Shown: one piece after another, positions 37,765-49,378 of the stretch
Layout: every line of letters begins with the position of its first letter
Numbering within the stretch: position 1 is the stretch's first letter
NCBI RefSeq assembly: GCF_008831285.2
Contig: NC_045145.1
Coordinates: 14,630,802-14,694,801, forward strand
Source: Nymphaea colorata
Lineage: Eukaryota; Streptophyta; Magnoliopsida; Nymphaeales; Nymphaeaceae
Reading direction: 5' to 3'
DNA: 64,000 nucleotides
Notes under the pieces: model-generated
What the model saw: only the letters and a program-made list of their open reading frames with translations
Databases searched by the model: none
What the model was told of the DNA's origin: nothing
Program-made: the position numbers and the translations under genes

Positions 37765-40700
37765 TCAAGGAGTTGAGTTCGGATGCACTGTTTTCATGTC
37801 TTCAGTTGATTGTACAGAGGGGCGAGAGAAGAATCCTCTGATCACTGGCTTCATCTTCTCTGTAAGCTTTATTATGGACAGGAACATGACCCTGTAGAGG
37901 ACGACCATTCCAAAGAGAACGGCAAGGTCCACCCACTTGGAGTACCCCATCTCAACTTGCCATGTATCCCTGAGAATCTGCTCACCGGTAATGGTGCGAG
38001 GTCCCCCTACTAGGTTGTTGGGGAAGGTGAGCCCTTCAAACTCGTTCTTGTAGAATCCCTGGTTGGCATACTTGTGGAAGGAGATGTAGTACATTGGGTA
38101 CCTCCAGAACGGCTTGGGAAGGTCATTCGGCAGCCTGAAGAACCCTCCATTGAGCATCATCACCCCTTGAATCCCTGCACCAGTGATGATGCCCATCAGA
38201 AAGTCGGGCACGATGCTGGCCACAATCATCATCAGGCTCTCCACCAGCATCATGCACACGAACAGCACCAGTGCAAAGTAGAAGAAGTGTTCGGCGCTGC
38301 TCTGGAGATGGACCAAGTAGTAGGCTATGGCTCCCGGCACAACAGAGATCAAGAGGAGGTAAGGAATGGAGGAGAACGTGTTCCCGATCACGAATGCCGT
38401 AACACCATAGTGGCCGTTCAGCCTCTCGCGTCCGAAAATCTGCAGAAACCATGTGGCTTTTAGAGGGCGAGTTAAGAATGAGCAATCAACTTTCTGCACG
38501 GAGATACGCATGAAATGAAGGCAACAACAAGCCTTCAGGCCTATTTCCATTGCTTTTGTCCCCCGTATAAGTACAGCAGGCAGGTACAAAAGCACTGCAA
38601 TCGGCCGTAAATTAGAAAAAGAAGTGTACCTTCATGTCCTCAACAAAGGAAGGGAATCCGCCAATGGCCATGAATGTCAAGAATGCAGCTACAAACATTA
38701 ACATTGATCCTCTGGCCTGTCATATATATTCATAACTTCACATAAGCTTCAATTCGGTAATGGTTGTGACGAGAAAATGAGATGTGGATGGGTTGAGCAG
38801 TATACCTGAATGGATCCAAATGAGTGGCCAACGTTATAGAAGATGGTGCCCACACACAAGCATAGCGCAACATATATGGCCAGGCGTAGCCAGTAATAAC
38901 CAAGGTCTCTGTACATGTTCACGAAGGACCTCTGTGTAAGAACCAGAGACTGCGTGAAGAAACTTGCTTGGCTTCCTTTCTTCTGTAACGCTGCGCCGTC
39001 CTGCAAAATTGAAATTAACAATTAGAATTAAGAACCCATGTAGGGAAAGAGAAAAAAATCCATGATTAAGTATTATGAAACGGTAGGGATCTTCTGTCTG
39101 TTACCATATTGTTGATCTCTTCCACTCTTCTCGACACTTGCTGTGCTATGTGTGATGAACTGTAGGAGGAGACGAGAGTATTGATTGCCTCTGCTACTGT
39201 AGTTGCTTTTGCGTCCATCCCCTGCTCAATATCCTGAAATAAAGGGGAAAAGAGCACGATTTATTTAGAAATTCTGCAACTATTAGTTGATGCCGAAAAT
39301 GTTATAAGCACGGCGAGTGTTACAGCAATATTCTCACCTTATCAAAATCAGAGTTGATGGTTCTGAGATAGTGATCAGAAGGATTCCTCAAGGTTGGACA
39401 AGGGAAACCATTTACTGCGAAGAACTGCAATCAAATGAAAGGGATTTCAGTTTTCTCCTTACCAAAAACAGGGACAAGAGAGACAGGGAGGGAGCTTTAG
39501 GTCCAGTTTCTCTGTGACTTATTTGATAGACAAACCCCTCCAGTTTGATCAAATCATATCCAATAATCTATATATTCCACAAAGGCTTAGGTCATTAATC
39601 CGTGTCTGTTATTTAGTTACCTCACTAGCGCCTGAAGCTTGGCCAAAGTAGACGGTTTTGCCTGCTGAGAGTAGGCAGAGATTGTTGAAGAGCTCAAAGA
39701 CTTCACTGCTCGGCTGATGGATGGAAGCTATGACAGTCCTTCCGTCATGCTTGGCTAGGCCGACGATCCTGTTCATCACGTGGTAAGCTGCAGCACTGTC
39801 AAGCCCACTTGTGGGCTCGTCCAGGAAGAGGAGCTTGGGCCTGGTCAAGATCTCGATGCAGATGCTGACCCTTCTCTTCTGCCCCCCACTGAGTCCCTTG
39901 ACTCCCCAACCTCCAATCCTCGTGTTAATGGCGTCCTGCAGGCCCATCTCCCTGATGGTGGTCTCTGCTCTCTCCTTCTTCTCTGCCTTAGACATGGTGC
40001 TGGGCAGCTGGAGCTGAGCGGAGTAGTAGACCGCCTCTTTGACTGTGAGCGTGCTCATGAGCGTATCATCTTGAGTCACGTAGGCCTGTATCCAAGGTGT
40101 TATTATTAGTTCATAGGTCATGTCGCGACACATGCAGCAGTTAAACCAACTACGATGAACCCCGCCGGTCGGCCAAACCATATTCACAAATCTCGTCTTT
40201 GAGTAAAAGCAAGAAAAAGGTTTTCCTGATACTGTAAGATCATCTGGTTTTCCCGATATTGTAAGATCATCTGGTTTTCCCGAGAAAATCCCAAGGAAGA
40301 TGTCTTGTTTGTGCATATGAAGTATATGAAAAGTGCTACTTTGTTGCACCAAGATCATGATAAAGTGGGTTTTCTTGAAAACATAGATTTTTTTTTTTTT
40401 TTAACAACACGATGCCCTGTCGAAAAATCTCGTGCTGATATTAGAAAACCAGTTTACATATGAGATCCTTTTCTGTGGTGTTTTAATGAAACTCAATTCT
40501 AGTGACCGCAACGCAACAGTAGTCCATAATAATTAATCCTCACCGAAGTTCCATATCCGAGAGCTTGCTTTCTCCCATTCACGAGAATCTCTCCGGTTTG
40601 CCTCGTATTGGAGCCCAACCTGCCTGCAAAAGACGCGCAACACCCACATGAGGACACAGTTAAGGTCTAGAGAGAGAAAGATTTCAAAAACATGATAGAG

Positions 40701-41188
40701 TTGTGTCCTGTTCTGCTGCATGTGTTTTTGAGAGTCTCACCTGCTAATGCGTCGAGAAGGGTGGACTTGCCGGAGCCGGAAGGGCCCATGATGGCGAGGA
40801 CTTCGCCGGGCTCGGCGAACCCAGTTAGCCTCTGCAATATGGCCCTCGTCCCACCTTTCCCGTCGGTGGCGGTGACCCATAAGTCCTTCCAGGTCAGGAA
40901 CACCCCAGAGCCACCGCCGACTTTCCTCACCATAGCACCACCCTCCACCTTCCTTCCGCCGCCAGCTCCTTCGCCTCCTTCAATCATCAAACTCACCATC
41001 TCAGCGCCCCCCATCTTCCTGCCGCTCCCGAACGCCACCACTTCGTCATCGGAATCAGAAGCATACATCGATTCCTGCCGCGCGCTCTGGCTAAACGGGA
41101 TCGGACTAGGACTGCTCTGCTCCGGCGGAGCCGACCTCGCCGGACTCGGGCTGGGTCTCCATCTAGGAACAGTGGGCTCGGCGTCCAT
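37765..41188 (-). CDS. ABCG-subfamily (WBC) half-transporter
   Basis: Eight exons on the minus strand, all GT-AG with phases closing: 41188-40741, 40623-40544, 40085-39621, 39424-39338, 39233-39105, 39000-38806, 38716-38630, 38439-37765, giving 721 residues. The ATP-binding domain comes first: Walker [10 protein letters not shown] (135-143), signature LSGGQ (241-245), Walker B LLFLDE (261-266), then [13 protein letters not shown]. Six hydrophobic helices follow, with family landmarks [38 protein letters not shown] and [20 protein letters not shown]. Reverse order (nucleotide domain, then membrane domain) and length fit ABCG11/WBC11-type half-transporters, which dimerise in the plasma membrane to export lipids, cutin/wax precursors or volatiles; the substrate here is not predictable. 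The 95 residues before the core domain are Pro/Ser- and Gly-rich. An upstream in-frame ATG (41278) lies too close to the TATA box to be the start. Confidence 0.93.
40219..40286. repeat. 27-bp tandem repeat inside ABCG intron 2
   Basis: GGTTTTCCTGATACTGTAAG plus ATCATCT is followed by a near-identical unit and a partial third (starting at 40219, 40246 and 40273). Because the unit is a multiple of three it keeps a minus-strand frame open through the intron, which makes exon 3 look longer than it is. Confidence 0.85.
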
Positions 41189-41291
41189 GAATTTTGGAAT
41201 GCAAGGGCGAGGATAAAAGCTGGTCGAAAACACCACTACCAGTGAGGGTCCGGGACGGGTGGTGTGGTTCATTTCCAACGATAATGCTGGC

Positions 41292-41299
41292 TATTTATA
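41292..41299 (-). promoter_or_regulatory. TATA box of the ABCG gene
   Basis: TATAAATA on the minus strand, in the context GTTGTATAAATAGCC. Standard plant spacing puts transcription start near 41262-41268, leaving a leader of about 75-80 bases before the ATG at 41188 and excluding the ATG at 41278. Confidence 0.75.
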
Positions 41300-43508
41300 C
41301 AACTCGGCCGCCATGGCTGATGGCCCGGTCCTGGTCGTAGTCGATATTTTCGGTATTAAAATTATGATCGTTGCCGGCCATTTTGAACTTTTTATCGTGG
41401 CAGACTGGCACTTCTTTCCTTCCACCTTGGGACTAAAGCGAGGAATTTAATATGACTTTTCTAATTCGGCGTTGACCCTTAATTGAGGTGCAAACGAATG
41501 TTATAAATGCTACAAGATCATTCATTTGTCTAATGAAGTAGAATTAGCCGATTAATCTAGCTCATAACTCATGAAGCAGCTGTCGATTGATAAAAATAAT
41601 TAAAAAAACCATTTTAAAATAATAATAGTACATTAATATGATCTTTTTAACTATTTACAAACCGTTGAAAACGATACACGGCAATTTTTCGAATCGGCTA
41701 TACCGATTCGTTTTAAACAAGTTTATACTTGGTACACACTGCAAATGGTATAGTTATATACCTCCCGGGTGGCGGCCATTTGATATTTTCTTGCGCCAAC
41801 ATTTCCTCCTTGTTGGTACTAAAGCGAGCGTTAAATACGGTTTGATGTTGATGTTGATGCTTCTAAAAGTCGTTTTCGAAATAAAACGGTAAATTGCCAG
41901 ATACGACAATCCAGTTAAGTTAAACCAGTAGTGAAATTTTGATAAAACTATTAAAAATTACTTTTAGAGAAAATAAGGATAATTTAAACTAAAAAAGGTC
42001 AGAATGTTAAAATATTCGGGTCAAGTATCCGCTCCACATTCGGAGGATCCAGCAGGTCCTATCCCATTAGTTCGGGTCTGAATCTGGCATGGTTTCCTTG
42101 GGCAGCACATCTTTTCTCAGATGATTACATGAGAAGCATTTTAATGCAGTTATCATTGAATTGAAAGTTCTTTAAAATTTTTAGATTGATGAATAAGATA
42201 TGGATCTCATCCTAGAACCCCGATAACGATAAATCCGAATATCCGTCACCCCGTTTTTGACCGAACGGAGGCGATGTATGAACGGGTCAATATGTGGCAG
42301 AGACCTTTTCGCGTAGAGAATGTGGGTAGGCAAGCACATGAATGCAAGACTCCAAGAAGAAAGAAAGAAAGCATGTTTAATTTATTTATGATGCCCCAAG
42401 TCATGAAAGTACGGGTCTTGCCCAAGTGGGTCAGTACATGCCTTCTTTTTCCAACTCCTTGGCAAAGAATTATCAACAAAACAATAAGTTTGGGAGCAGG
42501 GATTTCTCAATATCTTCTACCTAATACATGCCACATTTCTAAAAGAGGAGGCAGATGCTCCTAATCTCAAAGAAAATGGCTAACAACTCCAAATCATTTT
42601 CCACATTTGAATTTCTGGGAAGAACTCAAGCTTTTTGCGGCAACAAATGTAAGACTCATAGTCAAATAAAATTGGCTTTGCCGTAGCATTTTTTTTCTCA
42701 AGAAAATGAAAAATGATGAGGTAAGGGCGACCTTGAACTACAGTTCTAAACTTAAGGTCCTTGAACCAATCTAAACACGTCAGGTAAAATTCACAACTCA
42801 TTATAACTAAAAAATAACGAAAGCCTCCAGCGAATATCATATCTTTGAGATGCATGCCATCGTTGTCTTGGAAAAACTGAAACATTCAAAGCTCCTCACT
42901 GAAAACCCTATTTCCAGGACCGGTAACTTTAACTGGTCAGCTTCAGGGGTGCACATATTTATGATTTATGGATTTCTAAAGCCAGAGTGTGGCCGTAGAA
43001 ATCCCACGACACTCGGAGTATGGGCCCTCTTTATATATATACAATACGAGTACCTGGACCATACCCATTAATATTTGATTGTGAATGTCAACTTTACAGG
43101 TAAGGTGGTGCATGAAAGGTCCACCGATCCGGAGCAGTATCCCTGTGCCTTTCCTTTCTTTCTCCTGTAATTTAATGGCGAAAAAAGATGTTCACAACAA
43201 TCGGCGTGAAAGGTCTCAGCCATTATGAGCTTTGTCGCTGACCTTCTCCGGAAGCTTTAACTAGAAACAGCTCACGATGAGTATAGAAAAGTTAATTTAC
43301 AACTTGATAAATTCCCAGTTCGGGTATTCCGAGTCCACATCATGCATGAAAGGGACCAAGCGGGTCCGATCAGCTTCTTCTTCTTTCCTTATCAAGCGCA
43401 AGCGGGCAGTACAGTGAAGTCTGGCCTTGTTGGAAACCGAGGAAGGCGATGCGTAAGGGAGAAAGAAACCTCACCAAGACTTTCAGGGCAAAAATACAAA
43501 TCCTGTAA

Positions 43509-43739
43509 CGTAAGGAGCCGCAAGTAGCTGAACGTGAAAAAAACCCAATAAAAAAGTCGGTGTCTGAATACTGGAAAGCAATATTAGAGCAGCGGGCTGC
43601 TAGCAAGCCGACCATGGATACCATTCCTTTCTTACGTAATCTGCCGACCCCCGAGAAAGTGGCCGTCTCCTTTACCAAATTCCTTGACGCTCAACCGCGT
43701 AAGGAACTAAAAGACCGGAACCTTCGGGTTCGGTCATAG
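43509..43739 (+). other. Unrecognised 76-codon open frame (possible exon or gene remnant)
   Basis: A frame without its own early ATG runs from just after a stop (43506-43508) to TAG at 43737-43739. Its content is protein-like rather than low-complexity: it includes SVSEYWKAILEQRAASKPT and PTPEKVAVSFTKFLDAQPRK, and ends ELKDRNLRVRS. The GC content is higher than the flanks. I do not recognise the family. EYWK is a motif seen early in some small secreted plant proteins, but that is too weak to name one. It could be a last exon, with upstream exons unidentified, or a remnant. Confidence 0.3.
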
Positions 43740-44684
43740 TGGCCGCCGGACTTGATAACCCACCGACGGCTGAAGCCCACCCATGCCGTCGTACGACCAC
43801 CTGAGCTGGGCTCAGCTACCGTCCCTTCCACATCCAACATTCGTCATATCAAGAACGACTCATGGTCGCCGACAGTTATTTAGAACTTTCCAACTAAAGT
43901 GCACCGCATGCATGTGCATGATCTACCAGAGACTATAATTTAGATTGTGATTTCTCTTTTGAATCGCGAAAAGACAGCCGTTACGTGCATGATTTTGCGA
44001 CCATCATCACATTTTGCTTTTCCCTGTAAACAATTACAGAGAAGATCGGTTAAATACAACTTCAATTCCACTGAACAGCGAGGAAAAAGTCCCGGAAAAG
44101 TTTGTCGATTCAATTGGGTTTTATTTTTCTCTTCATTAACTTGCTGTGCTGCTGCGCAATTGCCCACATGGCTTGACCGTCTACGGGTTGGCGGTAGCTA
44201 CCCTTTCTCAGTTCCTCCACGGTCAAAAGGCAAGAAGAATATATGTATATATATATATATATAAGAAAAGGTTCCTGACCAACCCGGGCATTAACCCAGT
44301 CGATGATTTGACCAGATCCAGCTGAAAAACAGTTTTGACTTGGCCCATTGGCTTAATATAATTCCTACTGATGTCGAATTTCATGAATTAATTTTAAATG
44401 GATTTGCATATGTTTTCTTTATATTACTTGCTTTCATGTAATTTCTTAGACGTCTTTTGTGCCTCTTCTTAGATGTTTCTCTTTCGCTTCCACATGCTTG
44501 TGCAAATGTTTTCCATATATATATATATATATGCCCGGGTTTTCAGCTTTCATGTAATTTCTTTGTAGCAAGTCTCCTTATTTAATTTCCATAATGACTT
44601 CAGTAGCTGCTTGATCTTCAAAGAGCCACTCCTTCTCCTATAATTCTACCACAGTGTGACTTTTTTCTTCTTGTTTTTACGAAT

Positions 44685-44862
44685 GATGAAAAACTTTTGG
44701 CAGACCAGATTAGTTAATGAGCTCATTGTTGGTGGCCATGGCAGACTTGCTACAAATGTACAGAACTATTTCCCTTTATTTTTTTTTCTAACGGTGAAGA
44801 ACTTTTGAAGAACCAGAGTAGTTACCGAGCTCATTCCCTGTGACCATGGCAGACTTACCTGC
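44685..44862. repeat. Diverged tandem duplication, about 108-bp period
   Basis: GATGAAAAACTTTTGGCAGA to CATGGCAGACTTGC (44685-44752) and GGTGAAGAACTTTTGAAGAA to CATGGCAGACTTAC (44793-44858) align along their length (shared ACCAGA, TAGTTA, GAGCTCATT, GACC/GGCCATGGCAGACTT). Confidence 0.7.
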
Positions 44863-46724
44863 TTCAAGCTTTGATAATCCACAACGGTCCTTGGCCCCCA
44901 CTAGGTTCGCTCATGCCAATGTGACATGACATAAGTTTGCCAGGACTTCGGTGGTGCTGGCTGTATCCATTTACTTCAAGATCAATATTCAAATATCAAG
45001 CAACTTGAAATTTATTGTGTTTCAAGTCAAGGCTATAAGGCTATATCCATGACTTTTAGTTCCCAGCAGATCGAAGTTCAGTACAAGTCTTTTCTCTGTA
45101 ACTTCATGTAGTTTCCCCAGAAAGTCAATCTTTTGAGTTGTTCTTGGTCGAATTTTGGTTATCAGGATGTCATCCATGTGATATATCTGAAAGAGAGTCA
45201 AATTTTGAAACGACGATACTCGACACGTAACACGAGTGATCATGTTAAGTTTCAGAATATAATACAAGTGATTAGTTAATTATAAGGAAACCTAAGAACT
45301 ATTTAAATCTCGATCTTTACCAGGTCTCGTCTTGGTAGATCAAGTCTACACGAAGAAACTAATTTCTTTGAAAGAAAGAGCGAAGCATTGACTTCTCAAA
45401 AGGTGTTTATGTGAGGGTACTGCGGGATGAGGTAAGCTGCTTGAAATCGACGGCAAGAAAGTGAAGCGTGACTAATGGAGCCCTGTGATGACCACCACAA
45501 GCAAGCACTTCCCCAAGCTGTGAACTGAACGGAGCTCATTTCTCAGCGCTAGTGGATTTCCGCGGGTAGCTTCTCTAAATTGATCATCTAAGATTCTGGG
45601 AAGGCCTGCACAGCGTCAAGTTTTCAAAACAAGTTTCCGAACTTGAGTGTGTTTTCTGAAGATGTACATAGAAAAATCAGGTTCTTGTCAGAAGAATCCT
45701 TTGCAGCTAAAAAAACTAATAAAAGCAAACCCATTATAAATATCTCTGCAAGTACTCCACTCTAGTGAGCTTCGCCAGGCACAGTTAATTTGGTCTAGGA
45801 GCAATCGTTACATGACTCTGATCTTAGAACTCTTAAGCACCTAAGCATCTCTCAGCAACATCTATCCCCACACCTTGCAAACGAACTGAAATGATAAGAA
45901 AAATATCAGAACAAAAATTATTTGGGCAGCTTGCTTGGGGGAAGATATGTTTGCCTGGCAGAAGTGGTTCGATTTCCATAGACATCAACTACCTGCATAA
46001 TGACGGAATAGGCGTCGGTCCTCCTGGTGGAGGGTACTAGCTTTGGAGTTTTATGTTGTCAAGCAGCAAGTAAATTAGGTGCTGAACTTTAGAGAAAAAT
46101 GTTTAACTAGTTAACATAGAAGAGGCCGCCTTTACATGCAATCAACTGAAGGAGTTGAAATTTTGACTTGGTAAAAAGACTATTTCCTTCCTCTCTTTGA
46201 CACGCATTCATTTTTCAACTCAGGAACTGCTCGAGTTGAGGGTCCCCCACTTTTATTGCCAAAATTTACTGACCAAATAGTTCAGGGAATCACTCATAGA
46301 CAAGTTTCTCCATGTTTCTTCCCGTTTTCCTTTTTCCCCACCTAAAATTTCCTTTATTTTTCTACATTGATCATACGGTTCCCAGTTCCCACATCACATG
46401 GGCTCTTGTCCTCAGCATTTAGCCATTTACCAGCAACAACAAATGAGCTATCTATTTGGTCTTCTAAGTTTGACTACAAATACTAATAGTAGAAATGGAA
46501 GCGTTTTAGTCAAGTTAGAAAAAGCGGAGCTACCACCTTCTTCAATGTAGGGTCTCCATGGAGTTGAGTTTGGTAAATAGAGCTGGACATTATTAGTATC
46601 TCCATGACTTCGAGCTGGAACAGAATTACCAAATACAGCTGGAGATAGGCATGCCAATGGCTACCACCTGTTGCAGAATTCCCCAAGTCGCAAAACAGAG
46701 CCTAGAAGTGCAGATGGCGTCTTT

Positions 46725-46805
46725 AATGAGATGGGTAGTTATCCCTTTCTAGGCTTTCCTTCATAAATGAGATGGGTAGTTATCCCTTTCTGGGCTTTCC
46801 TTCAT
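46725..46805. repeat. 41-bp perfect-to-near-perfect tandem duplication
   Basis: AATGAGATGGGTAGTTATCC followed by CTTTCTAGGCTTTCCTTCAT is repeated immediately (second copy from 46766) with one or two changes. Not coding. Confidence 0.9.
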
Positions 46806-46974
46806 ATGAATCATATCAGTGTTGTAGCTATTGCACTCTATTTTATATCGTTTTCAACAATTTATAGATAGGATAAAGATTTAAACAAAAGGCTGATATT
46901 ATTTCATTATGTATGTCAAGAATAAAGGTTACAAAATATCAATCTGTTTCTGTTATCAACAGATCTGTTTCTAT

Positions 46975-47222
46975 TGTCGGATTTGCAGAGAAGAGCTGTT
47001 ACGCGTAAATGGGCTATTTCCTCGGTGGTTAAAAGATTAGGAAAGAAGTCGTTCGCACACATGGAAAGAAATAGCTGTGCATTATCTTGCATTTTTTGCA
47101 AATTATATTTGTCACCAAAAATCTTGTACAGGATAACCTTTCTGTTCTCTATATATCCTGTCCAAAGGATCAATAAAGTTAGGTTGTTCTCTCTTTTTCT
47201 CTTTCACGCTTTCTCCATCACA
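46975..47222 (+). mobile_element. Candidate solo LTR (Ty1/copia-like)
   Basis: The 248-bp stretch begins TGTCGG and ends CATCACA, so it has TG...CA ends. Near its 3' side it holds a TATA-like word (CTCTATATATCC), an AATAAAG poly(A)-type signal (47172) and a CT-rich tract (TTGTTCTCTCTTTTTCTCTT), the usual order in plant copia LTRs. The flanks TCTAT and TTTAT agree at four of five positions, as an aged target duplication would. No second LTR or primer-binding site was found nearby. Confidence 0.4.
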
Positions 47223-47625
47223 TTTATTTCACAATGTCTAAAGCCGATATGAAGCCGGCCGTGTCCTTTGATGCATGTTGATCATTATCTACAAGGGGCC
47301 ACTCGGGCCTCCTCGCACTGAAATATGATAACATGGTTGAGCGATAAGGCTTTGACTTACAATATTAATGGGTTGTGAATATCACTATAAGAGATGTATG
47401 TTACTTTGCTGAAGGGTGCCGTGGCAGGGATTAAAGGAGGAATTTATCGCCTGGTCTAAAAGTGGATCAATAGATGCTGGAAAATCTTCTTTCAGGCAGT
47501 GGCCTGATGAAAGGAAAATTCATGGCATCAAATTCTCTGTTTGGCAGAATTGCTGATACGGTTTCAGAGTTGGCTCGTGGAAGAAGAAATAGCAACTCCT
47601 GGCCAGTGTATGGGATAACACTGGT

Positions 47626-47970
47626 GTGATATGTGAGAAGGTGGGCGGCGAAGTAGTTAGCGAATGGAATCCCAGCATAGTCATTGTGACCGAGAAGGAC
47701 AGAATGAGAACATGCAGATTGACACAGCTGAAATGGAGTTCATTGGCTGTCAGCAATAAGGAAGAGAGGATGGTAGTCACCTCCAATAATAAAGGGTGGA
47801 TGCGGAGATCGAAGGGTCTGGTTGAAGGTAGAAGACAATGGCCAGCGCGTTGGAAAGAAATAAAAGAGAGAGCAGAAAGTATGATTCTGATGAATAGAAG
47901 AATCAGCAGCAAAGCAGGGCAAATTTTGATGGAAGGGAGACTGCAAGATGGAAGAAATGACATTGATTAG
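47626..47970 (+). other. Unrecognised 114-codon open frame
   Basis: The frame contains GEVVSEWNPSIVIVTEKDRM and ends GQILMEGRLQDGRNDID. It is lysine/arginine-rich and not low-complexity, but no domain is recognisable and an overlapping opposite-strand frame of similar length exists. It lies 400 bp after the candidate LTR and before a T-rich stretch with an AATAAAG-type word (48122), so a degraded retroelement is one reading. No function is proposed. Confidence 0.2.
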
Positions 47971-49378
47971 AACGATTCTGGTTCCTGATTTCCGTCTGGT
48001 TCCAGACTATTTGATTGCTTATTCTTGATCAGTGTAGGAGCTACCGTGTTTTTAGCAGCTTGCTTCTGATGTTTTTTTGTTTGTGAAGCCTCTTTTTTGC
48101 ATATAATTCAATTTTTCGAAATAAAGGAGGGCTGCCTGTCCCCCAGCCAATCTTTTTTCACTGTAATTGGCCGTTCTGTGTTCACATCATTATGATATGG
48201 CGTTCCATTTGTGTGTTTTTTATGCAACAGTGGCTCCATTGGCTATGTCAAGTCTCAACTCAACGCTTTCCTTCTTTAAAGCTCTTCTTTTGTATTGCTT
48301 TGGTTTTCAGTTTTTTTTTTTGCCTAATTTCAATTTACTTATGAAAACGAGTCACGTGGTGAAATGTGTTAAATATGTGCCTGCTTTTGTCATTTGGATT
48401 ACTTTAGTTAAAATATTAGTCAATACAAGTGAAATTGTGTAGAAGCAAGAGGCACTTTTGAACTCAAACTTTCATGTATTTGAGTACGAGATTATTTAAC
48501 TTGAGGCTCTTTCTTCGGTAGTTGACGGCAAAAAGGCGAAATTCTGCGTCAAAATAAGGCCTGGTCTGGGATTATGGCCAAAATGTCAGGGACAACTAAT
48601 AGCAAAATCCCCGACAGAAAACAAGAAAATAAAAAAAAAAGGATTCTAAATGGAGGCGGCTCATTTTTTTATTTTTATAAAGGCCTCGTCCCACATTTAC
48701 TGCAACTCTCCAGTAAACTCATTTTTATCGTTTTCTAATAAATTAAACTAAAATTTCCAGTAAAAAAAAAAGGAATGTGGAAAATATTTTTTTAAAATGT
48801 AATTGAGTTACAAACTTTAACTGGCTTCACTTCAATGTGGCATAAGATAGAGAAAAGTTCAGATCACGAGAGGCCCTATGTTATAATTTCAACAAAGTGG
48901 TGAAGTTAAACGAAAAGTTCCCGAGGTGAAAAACGGGACACGGGCTTCGGGGGTACAATGATTGAGACTCTCTCGCTCTGTTCTTTGTGAACAGGGAACG
49001 GCATCCGACGAGGGCACGGGGGATTTGGCGGGAGTTTCCCTCGAGTCGTCTGTTCTCTTCTCGTCGTCTGCCCGATCTCGCGGTCACTGAGATCAGAAAG
49101 GGCAAGGAGGCGACGACGACGATCCCGTTTCTTCCTTCCGTTTTTTTTCTCTCTTTTTGGCGTCTCGATTTCCCCTGTCCAACCACCGACAGCTTCCCAC
49201 GCGCCTTCTCCGCTTCCGTTCCAACTCACCGTACCCAACACCTAAATCCTAGGCCGTTCATTTCTTTTTCTCTCTCTTCTTGCGCAACTCTTCCCGAAGC
49301 CCTTTGGTTGTTCTCTACTCTTCATTCTTCTTTCTTCCTATACTTCTTCTTCTGCTGCTGCTGCAGTGGGGAAAAGAG

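Larger units (their letters stand above)
41300..49040. other. Intergenic region with repeat debris
   Basis: Between the ABCG promoter and the RABA4-type gene no complete gene is recognised. AT microsatellites lie at about 44240-44263 and 44514-44532. Diverged tandem copies occur at 44685-44862 and a clean 41-bp duplication at 46725-46805. A candidate solo LTR lies at 46975-47222. Unrecognised open frames at 43509-43739 and 47626-47970 are listed separately. A GC-richer patch at about 43690-43810 has a short inverted repeat (CCGGAACCTTCGGGTTCGG). Confidence 0.5.

Noticed and set aside
39609-40358. A 249-codon minus-strand frame extending ABCG exon 3 upstream
   Set aside because: The extra N-terminal part is intron 2, kept open by a 27-bp repeat divisible by three. 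Exon 2 joins at the acceptor before GCCTACGTG and restores the family sequence.
41189-41278. Upstream ATG of the ABCG gene adding 30 residues
   Set aside because: It lies only 14-21 bases from the TATA box, before the likely transcription start.
49280-49378. Upstream in-frame ATG of the RABA4-type gene
   Set aside because: The extension is a Ser/Phe/Leu-rich translation of the pyrimidine leader, not found in Rab proteins.
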